Source: Piromyces finnis
Lineage: Eukaryota > Neocallimastigomycota > Neocallimastigomycetes > Neocallimastigales > Neocallimastigaceae
Reading direction: 5' to 3'
Length of the DNA stretch: 64,000 nt
Assembly (NCBI GenBank): GCA_002104945.1
Contig: MCFH01000064.1
Location: forward strand, 186,001-250,000
The notes below the pieces were generated by a model. That model had not been told where the DNA came from, did not search any database, and saw only the letters and a program-made list of their open reading frames with translations. Position 1 is the stretch's first letter; each line of letters opens with the position of its first letter. The position numbers were made by a program, and so were the translations under genes. This document shows, piece by piece, positions 19,546 to 28,854 of the stretch.

Positions 19546-19557
19546 TCTTTTCATCTA

Positions 19558-20541
19558 AATCAGAAAAAAAAACATATTAAAATTATACTAATATTAGTAT
19601 TTAAAGTTAATAATTATATGTACAATGTAACAAACATTATTGAATAACTAACTTTATGAAAATAAATTTATTTTCTTAAACATTATTTTTACTTCTTCTA
19701 TGATATTAAAGTAATAATAATATAGACTAAAAAATATGTATTGTTTTAATTTAATATTTGTTAATATAAGTTATTATATGAATCCTTTTTAAAGAAAAAT
19801 AGTATATTTTTATATTATATTTTATTATTATGTATCTATTTATATTTTAAATACTTTAAATATCTTTAATTTTTTTTTAATATATAATTATTAAACATCA
19901 ATTTCTATTATAAAAATAAAATTATTAATATTTATAATAAAATTTCTTGTTGTTTGATAAAATATTGGTAAAATTATTTTAATATAAGCCAGTTTTTTTT
20001 TTTTTTTTGCTTTATTTTTAAAGGAAAAAAAAAGTATATAGAGATTTATATTATAATATTATTATAAATAACACAGAAATTAGTGTTATTGAAAAAAATA
20101 AAAATAAATATTAAAAGAGTTGTTAAATAAGGCATATTATTTCATTAAATTTCTTATACTTTTTTTGAAATAAAAAAGGTCTATATACTTTTTTATTGTG
20201 TTTTTTCATTAGCTATAGATTTATAACAAAAAAATTATTAAATAACTTTTTTAATATAAATTCGAAAATTCATTAACAAAACTTTTATTTTTATGAAATA
20301 TCTTCTATATCTATCTTTTTATTAGAGTGAATAAATAATGAAAAAAGGCTTTATTAATATTAATTACATAATCTCATAATCTCATAATATAATATATATA
20401 ATGTAGTATAAAAATTTTGAGATTTATTACTCCAAATATTTGAATCTCAGAATTAAAATTTAATTTAATCTATAACATAACCCTTAACATAATATTGAAA
20501 ATAAAATTAAAAATATTTATAATGTAAAAATACTTAGTATT
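19558..20541. other. AT-rich intergenic region
   Basis: Flank between the SINE-like element and the copia element. Contains poly-T and poly-A patches and short AT repeats; no gene or element is recognised. Confidence 0.6.
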
Positions 20542-20546
20542 ATTTC

Positions 20547-20816
20547 TGTGAACATTTATGGACACATAATTTTATTTATCTATATCATATATTTATTACA
20601 CACGTGACTATTTTATAAAAACATAAACATGTATTAAAAGTGTTGTAAACGTAATGTCTACGTGTTGTAGAGAAAGTTATTTTTTATTTATTTTATTTTA
20701 TTTTTTATGGTCACATGACCTTACATCTCATTATATAACTGTAATATTTACAATGTAACTTTTTCTCTTTGTTAACCTTATTAATAAAATTATTTATTAA
20801 TTAAATTTATTTCACA
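20547..20816 (+). repeat. Copia element 5' LTR
   Basis: 270 bp, TG...CA ends. Matches 45235-45504 with only scattered differences, such as TTATTACACACG here against TTATTGCACACG there. Carries the element's promoter and polyadenylation signals by family knowledge. Confidence 0.95.
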
Positions 20817-20830
20817 GATTAAGAGTCTCA
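20817..20830 (+). promoter_or_regulatory. Copia primer-binding site, complementary to tRNA-Lys(CUU) anticodon arm
   Basis: The 14 bases GATTAAGAGTCTCA directly after the 5' LTR are the reverse complement of TGAGACTCTTAATC. From memory that string is in the anticodon stem-loop of eukaryotic tRNA-Lys(CUU). A primer ending near position 40 of the tRNA would be a 5' half-tRNA, as known for Drosophila copia with initiator tRNA-Met. The tRNA sequence of this organism was not available. Confidence 0.65.
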
Positions 20831-20900
20831 AACTCTAATCAATAATAAAAATTTCTTAAGAAAAATTTAAAACAAAATTTTGTGTATTAAAAATTTTAAT

Positions 20901-21100
20901 ATGTCCCAACAATTCATTTTAGCCAATGACCAACGTCTTCATGGAAAGTCCAACTTTGATACTTGGAGTCTTTTAATCAAGGCAGCCGCCACTAGACAGG
21001 GTCTAACTAGCTACCTTGAACAAGACATAGTTGGAACCATTAAAGACAACAACTTTGAGATAAACCTTAATCTCAAAGATGAATATAATATGGCTATTAT
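20901..21100 (+). pseudogene. Copia gag, 5' fragment interrupted by Gyp-1
   Basis: Starts at ATG 20901 (MSQQFILANDQRL...), 84 bases after the 5' LTR, and runs 66 codons plus two bases to the insertion point. The split codon (AT + G) is completed at 39877, where the same frame resumes with arginine and two isoleucines. The sequence 'NFDTWSLLIKAAATRQGL' is typical of the copia Gag N-terminus (UBN2/DUF4219-like). The fragment cannot yield a functional polyprotein in its present state. Confidence 0.85.
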
Positions 21101-21110
21101 TGTAATGAAT

Positions 21111-21742
21111 TGATAAATAATAATTATAAATATATTATAAATTTGATATTTGTAGAACGTTTTATTATAAAAATAATTATTAAATAATTTTATATAGTTT
21201 AGCATAAAAATATAATTTACATAAAATCAAATATTTTATAAATTTATATATTTGATTGGGTTAAATTATAAAAATAATTTTTAATATAAAGAATAATAAT
21301 AATTTTTAGTAGAAAATGGGAAGACTTAACATATTAATAAGAAGTTGAATTTTTAATAATAGTTAATATAGTTAGTTAAATAATACATAATAATAATTAA
21401 AAGACAAAAATAAGTTTTTATATAATAAAAATTATTGTTAAAAAAGAGTATAAAAACAATAAATAAAAGAAAATATAAAAACGAAATTAAACTTGTCTAG
21501 TTTGTAATTATTGTGTTAATAATAAATAATATTTTATAGAATAAATCTGGTGTTATTATTCTATATAAATATTATTAAATAATAAAACTATAAATATTAT
21601 AAAATATTATAAAATAAATTAAAATAAATAATAAAACAAGTAGATATTGTTAAAGCTCGTACAATAGCTGTCGAGATAAAACAATATAAGGTAACGAATA
21701 AGTAGTTTAAAAAGTTGTAATATAACTACCAATCCGTTATCA
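21111..21742. mobile_element. Solo LTR of an unrepresented family inside the Gyp-1 5' LTR
   Basis: 632 bp with short inverted ends TGATAA...TTATCA (TG...CA as in LTRs), flanked by the 4-bp duplication GAAT (21107-21110 and 21743-21746). The intact Gyp-1 3' LTR shows the empty site. It contains no open frame. I find no second copy in the window, so its internal region and orientation are unknown. A non-autonomous TIR element is an alternative. Confidence 0.75.
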
Positions 21743-21904
21743 GAATACTAGAAATAACTAAATTGTCTTAGTGTTTAGTAGCTAAGACTTTGAGTCTGAA
21801 TGACACTAGTTCGAGACCTCATAGATACTATTTTAAAAAAATTATAATTTTATTTTATTTTATTTTATTTTTAAATTTTATTTTATATGAAGATTATTGA
21901 TTGG

Positions 21905-22261
21905 TGTAATGAGGTATATCTAATGATAAGGGTTAGACTAGAAAATCATTAAGGTTAGATTAATGAAAATTTCATAATTATATTTTTATAACCAATCATT
22001 AAGTAATTAATTCACTTATCAAATTGTATTAAAAAAAAAAAAAATAATTTTCATGTATAAAAGAGAGAATAAGAAAGATAAAATAGTTCTTTAGTGTTTT
22101 TATTAATAATTAATAAAAATTAGTTTTTTTTGTTTCGTCTTTAGTTTGATAATTAGTCGTATTATAATAATAAATTTAATAAATAAACATTATTAAAAAA
22201 AAAAATACATATATTTGATACATTAGAGTGTGTGTGTTTATTATTATAATATTTCGTTACA
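21905..22261 (+). repeat. Gyp-2 5' LTR
   Basis: 357 bp. Compared with the 3' copy it lacks a 17-base block (ACACTGACCTAGCGAGT) between TTTGATAAT and TAGTCG. Contains the putative self-primer AGTGTTTTTAT at 22093-22103. Confidence 0.93.
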
Positions 22262-22272
22262 ATAAAAACACT
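22262..22272 (+). promoter_or_regulatory. Gyp-2 self-priming primer-binding site
   Basis: ATAAAAACACT directly follows the 5' LTR and is the exact complement of AGTGTTTTTAT inside the LTR (22093-22103; 27185-27195 in the 3' LTR). This is the arrangement known for Tf1 of fission yeast, where the folded-back 5' end of the transcript primes reverse transcription. It would place the transcript start at about 22093. Confidence 0.75.
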
Positions 22273-22330
22273 CTAAGAAAAAGATCGCTACCTCAGTGCC
22301 TCGTTTATTTGCTTACTTCTAATTTTTTTT

Positions 22331-25300
22331 ATGGATAACTCTGCTGATTTGAAGAACGGTTTTGATGGCAACCGTCGCTACCTGAAGGGATTCTTAGCCA
22401 AAATGGACATGATCTTTATGATCCATCCTGAAATAGGAAGGGACGATGGAGAAAAGGTCTTCTACGTCGTTAGTCGCCTCTACGGGGATGCAATGAATTG
22501 GGCTGCTACCTTGATTAACAACCATGATCCTTGCTTACAGGATTATGGCGCCTTTGTTGGAAAGCTGAAGGCTGCTTTTGGTTTTCAGGATATGGTCTAT
22601 ACTGCCAACCAAAAGCTCAAGAAGATCAAACAACATGGCCTATCCAATACTCAAGAGTATATCAAGGAATTTAACTACTATGCTGATGAATCCACTTGGA
22701 ATGAACAAGCCAAGATGGATGCTTTTGTTGATGGGTTGGACGATAGAATCGCCACCCATATCCTTCAGATGTTTCCTGGCCCTTCTACCTTGATAAACTT
22801 ACAAACAATAGCCAGTCGTATAGGAAGTAGATTGGCATGCCACCAAGAGGAAATAAACAGAAGATCCAATAGAAGTTTCCGTTCTAAACAAAGCTTCCAA
22901 TCCCGCTCCTCAGAAAGATCTACAAGTAAATCCACTCAGCCCAAGAAGGAAAATAATTTTGGCCCCATTTCAAGTGAAGAACGTAGCCGCCGAATGAAAG
23001 AGAATCTCTGCTTATATTGTGGTAAACCTGGTCACCGATTATCTGAATGCCCTATTAGAACCAAAAAGGAAAACCATACTAATAATGCTGGGGTCCATGT
23101 TTTGAATGAACAAGAAAAATCCACTCGACTTTCGGATAACTCCTCTTTACCTCAAACTGTTATCGATGTTGATGTTGTTCTTCCATACAAATCTGTCGGA
23201 ACTAAAGTTCTCTTAGATAGTGGTTCACAATTCTGTTTGATAGACCACGCCTTTGTTAAGGCCCATGAGATCCCTATAATTACCAAAGTAAAATGTCCAC
23301 AAATTATAGGTATTGGAGGTCACCCAAAGATTATCGGCCAGACTTGGCCTATAACTGTGGAACACATGAATCACTCATGCCAGTTACAATTTTACGTCGT
23401 AGAATTGCCTTCTTACTGTTGTATTCTTGGCTCTGATTGGCTGGCCCTTCACAATCCGACAATCAATTTTGCTAGTAAGGACGTTTCCTATCATTCTGAA
23501 TACTGTAAGGAAAATTGCTTAAGGAAAGAATCTGCTAGCTCTACCACTTCTGAACTCGAAGACCAATCGAAGGACGAAATGTCAGTTGGAAATACACCTG
23601 AATACCCTTTCAATGTATTCACTTGTTTAGAAGAACCTGAAGTTGAGTCACCCCAAATTCCAATTCACTACTCTCAACACTCCAAAGTGTTCGAGGAAAG
23701 GCTCGCTGATAAACTCCCTCCTCATCGCCCGTACGACTGTGAGATCAACCTGAGACCAAATAGCAACTTGTTTTATGGTCCAATCTACCGACTTACTGAG
23801 AAAGAATCAAAGGTATTAGAAGAAACCATTAATGAAAATTTAAAAAAGGGGTTTATCCGCAAATCCAAATCGCCAGCTGGTGCTCCCGTTCTGTTTGTCC
23901 CGAAGAAGAGTGGAGAACTTCGTATGTGTATCGACTACCGCCGCTTGAACGAAATCACCATTAGGAACTCGTACCCTCTCCCATTGATCCAAGACATGTT
24001 GGATCATCTAGGAAAAGCTAAGGTGTTCTCGAAGTTAGATCTTCGATCCGCCTATAACTTGGTAAGAATCAAAGAAGGCGATGAATATAAGACCGCCTTC
24101 ACCTGTCAATTTGGCCATTTCGAATATCTGGTAATGCCTTTCGGTCTCAAGAACGCTCCTGCAGTCTTCCAACATTTTATTAACGACGTTCTTGAAGGCA
24201 TTATCGGTAAATTCGTCTTTTCGTATATTGACGATATTATCATTTTTTCTGATAATATAGCCGAACATCATGAACACGTCAATGAAGTCCTTCGTAGACT
24301 CGAAGAAGCCGGACTGTACGCTAAACTTGAAAAATGTCTATTCGACTCTCCTTGTCTTGACTTCCTTGGTCATAGAATCTCTGCCTCTGGTATCGGAATG
24401 GACCCTAATAAGGTGAAAGCCATTGCGGAATGGCCGACTCCTAAATCGGTCCATGAGCTACAATCTTTCCTAGGCTTAGCCAACTATTATCGTAGATTTA
24501 TTCCTGGCTTTGCTAAGATTGCTCACCCACTCCACCAACTTTGCAAGAAGAACACCGCCTTCGTTTGGAACGATACCGCTCAAGATGCTTTTGATGCTTT
24601 GGTTAAGCATTTTATTAGTCAGCCTATCCTTGCATATCCTGATGTTGACCTACCTTTCGTTGTCGAAACCGATGCAAGTAACTTCGCCATAGGTGCTGTA
24701 TTGTCTCAAGTCAACAAGTCCGACAATATTCTTCACCCTGTTGCGTTCTTTTCTAGATCCCTTACAAACCCGGAGAAGAACTACCCTATCTATGATAAAG
24801 AACTTTTGGCTATCGTCGCGTCCTTAGAAGTGTGGAGACATTTTTTGAAAGGTGCGAATCATCCTTTCAAAATTATATCAGACCACAGAAACCTCCTTTT
24901 TCAGAAGAAACCGGAGAAGATGACTCAGAGATTAATTAGATGGTCCCTTTTCCTTGCTGAATTCGATTTTGTCATTGAATATCGCCCTGGCTCCTCGAAC
25001 GGGAAAACCGATGCCTTGTCAAGAAGACCTGACTATCTTGATCACTCTTGCAATTCCGATTCTAATAACTCTGTCTTTCGTCCCGAAAATTTCAGCTCCT
25101 GCTTTGCTTCATCCACTCCTTCTTCTCTTCTTGAAAAAATTGCTCTCTCTTGTAAACTTGACAAATTCTTCATTGAGACTTCTAATCAACTTCTCAATGA
25201 TAATTGTTCTTCTGACTACAAACTTAGTAACAACGTCCTCCTTTTCCAAGATAAAATCTATGTTCCTAATGATTGCCGAGTTGAAATTCTGTCTTCTTGT

Positions 25301-26525
25301 CATGACTCCCCTGCTGCCGGCCATTTTGGTATTTCAAAAACTTTATCCTTGATTTCCCGTAACTACTGGTGGCCCAAAATGTATCAGGATGTTAAGGACT
25401 ATGTCCGTTCTTGTGAGGTCTGCTGTCGCTCGAAATCCTCTAGACATAAACCTTACGGGTTATTATCCACTCTTCCTTTAGGTGAACGTCCCTGGTCTTC
25501 CATTGCTATGGATTTTATCACTGACCTCCCCTCTTCTCGTGGATTTACCTGTATCTTCGTTGTCATTGATCGATTGACAAAAATGGCTCACTTTATCCCT
25601 CTTGAAAAAGTTCCCACTGCTGAACGTGCTGCCGAAGCTTTCATTAACAACGTCTTCAAACTTCATGGATGCCCCTCCGACATTGTTCTCGACCAAGGGT
25701 CTCAGTTCACTTCAAAGTTTTGGAAGAAATTCTTTGCTACCCTCAAGATTGATTTGAAATACTCTTCTGCTTATCACCACCAATCCAATGGCCAGACGGA
25801 GAGAGTGAACTCCGTTGTAGAACAATATCTACGCTGCTTCTCAAATTACAAAGGCACTAACTGGATCGAATACTTAAGCCTAGCTGAATTTAGTTACAAT
25901 AATTCAGTTCAAGAATCTGCAAAACAAACACCCTTCTTCTTGAACTATGGTTTCCATCCTAATTTTAATCCAACAATTCCAACAACAAGTGAAGTTCCAA
26001 GAGCTGAAGAATACACAAAAGAATTAAAAGAAATTATCAGCACCCTCAAGAAAAACCTTTCGGAAGCCCAAAAGAAACAAGAACATTTCGCCAATAGACA
26101 TAGACAACCAGGCCCGTCATTCAAACCAGGAGAAAAGGTATGGTTAATCAATAATAATTTAGTTAAGGGAAATAAAAAATTCACCCCTCGGAAACTCGGT
26201 CCCTATGAAATTGAACAACAAATATCAGAAGTCTCATTCAAATTGAAACTCCCTGGTAACATGAAGATTGATCCGGTATTCCATAAATCATCTCTCGAGC
26301 CTTACTTCGAAGGGAAAAGTACAAACCGAAAAGTTCAACCTCCACCACCTGTCATTATAAACGAAGAGGAGGAATACGAAGTAGAAGAAATTCTGGACAA
26401 AAGAAGACGCTATAACAAAACTCAGTACTTGATCAAATGGAAAGGATATCCTATTTCAGAAGCCTCATGGGAACCCGAAGAAAATCTGAACTGTCCAGCA
26501 AAGCTAAGAGAATTCAACAAGACCC

Positions 26526-26530
<5 letters not shown>
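22331..26530 (+). CDS. Gyp-2 Gag-Pol polyprotein (chromovirus)
   Basis: Single intact frame of 1399 aa, starting at the first ATG, 69 bases after the LTR. Order: Gag (about 1-220); CCHC knuckle [14 protein letters not shown] (about 226-240); aspartic protease VLLDSGS (about 295); reverse transcriptase with YIDD at about 631; RNase H with [15 protein letters not shown]; integrase with an N-terminal HHCC zinc finger and the DDE triad (Asp in AMDFITDL about 1060, Asp in LDQGSQFTS about 1119, Glu in NGQTERVN about 1155); a GPY module KLGPYEI; and a C-terminal chromodomain (about 1347-1390, EEILDKRRR...YLIKWKGY...SWEPEENL). The integrase after RT and the terminal chromodomain define a Ty3/gypsy chromovirus. 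The frame is visibly richer in G+C than host genes. It makes all proteins as one product, with no frameshift between gag and pol. Probably active or recently active. Confidence 0.96.
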
Positions 26531-26573
<43 letters not shown>

Positions 26574-26576
26574 AAT
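26531..26576 (+). repeat. A-tract directly after the Gyp-2 stop codon
   Basis: About 42 adenines start within the stop codon context (CCCATTAA...). Similar A tracts lie 3' of the gag-pol stops in Gyp-1 (39274-39297) and Gyp-3 (plus-strand T run, about 28706-28744). Confidence 0.85.
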
Positions 26577-26640
26577 AATAATAAAATTAACTAATTTTCA
26601 TTAATTTTTAGACACAAATGAGGGAATATTAATTTTTAGA

Positions 26641-26912
26641 ATAAACTTAACCGATACCGTTTTGGCGAAGCTCCCATAGGGATTTACTGGACTTACAAGC
26701 GTACCAAGAACAAGTACTATCAAACGGCCATATTGGAACCTTGCCTATGAAACCTCTAGTACTTGTTGGACATACTTTAGTCTTGGCGCCAACCCGCCTT
26801 ACATCAAAGTTACTCTACCAACCCCGACTTCGAACCCGCAACCTTCTAGTTCATTGCCAACTACTCGACCATTGTACCACACCTTTTAATTCTCATATGA
26901 AGTCAACTGCCT

Positions 26913-26950
<38 letters not shown>
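26641..26950 (-). mobile_element. tRNA-like, SINE-derived segment in the Gyp-2 3' non-coding region
   Basis: A G+C-richer block absent from the 3' regions of Gyp-1 and Gyp-3. On the minus strand it carries an A-box-like TGGTCGAGTAGTTGGC (about 26875-26860) and a B box GGGTTCGAAGTC (about 26840-26829), set off like the D and T arms of a tRNA, followed by about 190 bp of unrelated body. On the plus strand its other end is bounded by about 35 adenines (26917-26950). I could not find a clean target duplication, so its boundaries and direction are uncertain. Confidence 0.5.
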
Positions 26951-26952
<2 letters not shown>

Positions 26953-26997
26953 ATTAGCTTATAAATTCGTCTGGAATCCGAATTTAGAGGAGGAGCT

Positions 26998-27369
26998 TGT
27001 AATGAGGTATATCTAATGATAAGGGTTAGACTAGAAAATCATTAAGGTTAGATTAATGAAAATTTCATAATTATATTTTTATAACCAATCATTAAGTAAT
27101 TAATTCACTTATCAAATTGTATTAAAAAAAAAATAATAATTTTCATGTATAAAAGAGAGAATAAGAAAGATAAAATAGTTCTTTAGTGTTTTTATTAATA
27201 ATTAATAAAAATTAGTTTTTTTTGTTTCGTCTTTAGTTTGATAATACACTGACCTAGCGAGTTAGTCGTATTATAATAATAAATTTAATAAATAAACATT
27301 ATTAAAAAAAAAATACATATATTTGATACATTAGAGTGTGTGTGTTTATTATTATAATATTTCGTTACA
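26998..27369 (+). repeat. Gyp-2 3' LTR
   Basis: 372 bp, TG...CA. Retains the 17-base block missing from the 5' LTR; the solo copy at 42094-42474 also retains it. Confidence 0.94.
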
Positions 27370-27644
27370 ATTGGTTAAGAATTTTAAGTTGAAAAAATTT
27401 TATAAATTAATTTAAAAAATTTTAGTATAAATACGAGTGAATTTTCCCAAATATTTTAAAGAATCGAGATTTTATTAATAAATAATTATATTATTAAACA
27501 CTAACTTATTAAGTTAAATTCTATGTGTTTTTAATGATATTTTTATAAATTAATAATTTACAGAATATTTTAAAGTGTTAATATTACTAAGTTATTTAGT
27601 AAATATTATAATTTGTTTTATTGTTAAAGACACATTTCTTTACA

Positions 27645-27654
27645 ATAAAATCTC
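27645..27654 (+). promoter_or_regulatory. Gyp-1 self-priming primer-binding site
   Basis: ATAAAATCTC follows the 5' LTR directly. Its complement GAGATTTTAT occurs inside the LTR at 27466-27475 and again in the 3' LTR. Tf1-type self-priming is inferred; the start of the Gyp-1 transcript would then be near 27466. Confidence 0.7.
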
Positions 27655-28197
27655 CTTATAATATAAAAGCTTAATACCTTAGTGTTTAAGAAATTGTTAT
27701 AGATAAAACTTTTAAGTTTTATTGTTGAAGCTTTTCTTTAAAGAAATATTTTTACTTAAAGTAGTAGAATTAGTACGCTTTAGAAGCGGTATATAATTCA
27801 AACTATAAAAAGTAAAAGATTAACGGGATCGAGTTTAACCTGTACAATAATTGGGTTGGCAGGCTCTGAGCTATTCTACTTTGAATAAGGAAGTAGGAGA
27901 ATCCGAGGTACACCACGTACAAGACGCTGTAATAAGCAAGCTGGCGTGAGATTTATAGTTGTATACTATCTTTTGCTGTTTGATTATAGACCGGAAAATA
28001 GTCGGAAATGCCTTACTTTAATAAAATAATATTTCTTAATTAATACATTTTAAAATAAAGTTTTCTAATAAAACAATTTCTAATTTTTAATTATAATTAT
28101 TAATTGTTAAGACAATTTATTAAAATTGTAATAATATAAAATAATATTCTTTATAACTCCTTTAGCGTGAGAAGTTAAACTCTTATACATAATACTT
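27655..28197 (+). other. Gyp-1 leader, first half
   Basis: Untranslated leader between the 5' LTR and the Gyp-3 insertion; it continues at 34337-34669. Contains a relatively G+C-rich patch (about 27820-27950). The full leader is about 885 bases. No frame of note. Confidence 0.7.
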
Positions 28198-28202
28198 CTA
28201 CG

Positions 28203-28611
28203 TGTAAAGAACTAATGTTCAATAAATAAAAACACAAATATATAAAAAGGAAAATAATAAAAGCAAATAAAAATTTTATTATTGAACACTTAACAAAATT
28301 ATAACAGGTTAGTGTTTAATAATTTTATTTTTATTATAAAATTTCTTTGTTAATAAAAACTCGAATTCCAAATAATTTTTTGAGAAATTTCACTCGTATT
28401 TATATAAATGTTTTTAAAAGTAAATTTATAAAAATTTTACAACTTAATTTTTTAAGCCAATCAGAAATTATCTTCTTTGGTAAAATTTCGTTATAAAATA
28501 TTTTAATAATTAAAAAAAAGATATTAATGAGGTTTCGAACTCGAGTAGTTCAAACCAAGGTCTTAGTTACTAACCACTAAGACAGGTTACTAATTTCTAT
28601 GATTCGTTACA
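28203..28611 (-). repeat. Gyp-3 3' LTR
   Basis: 409 bp. Contains a tRNA-like module on the minus strand near 28585-28531 (A-box-like TTAGTGGTTAGTAAC, B-box-like GAGTTCGAAACCTC). Confidence 0.94.
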
Positions 28612-28709
28612 TGGTCCTCCTCCAGGATTCGGATACCAGATGAATCAACTAAATTTATTTGTTACTTTATTATAAAAGAAATAATTGAAACGAGTGAATA
28701 CATTTTGAA

Positions 28710-28752
<43 letters not shown>

Positions 28753-28854
28753 TGAATATTAAATTATAAATATATTTTTTCATTTTCTATTTTCTATTTT
28801 CTATTCTCTTTTTCTCTTATCAATTACTAATTTTTTTTAAATTAATAACTATTA

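Larger units (their letters stand above)
21905..27369 (+). mobile_element. Gyp-2: complete Ty3/gypsy chromovirus inserted in the Gyp-1 5' LTR
   Basis: 5' LTR 21905-22261 (357 bp) and 3' LTR 26998-27369 (372 bp), TGTAATGAGG...CGTTACA. The duplication ATTGG lies at 21900-21904 and 27370-27374, and the empty site is visible at about 39593-39602 in the other Gyp-1 LTR. One open frame, 22331-26530. A purine tract AGAGGAGGAGCT precedes the 3' LTR. Confidence 0.95.

Noticed and set aside
19435-19647. A 70-residue plus-strand open frame
   Set aside because: It is antisense to the SINE-like element, crosses its target duplication and has no recognisable domain.
21113-21742. The 632-bp insert as part of the native Gyp-1 LTR
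   Set aside because: The intact 3' LTR lacks it, the GAAT duplication brackets it, and removing it restores the 438-bp length.
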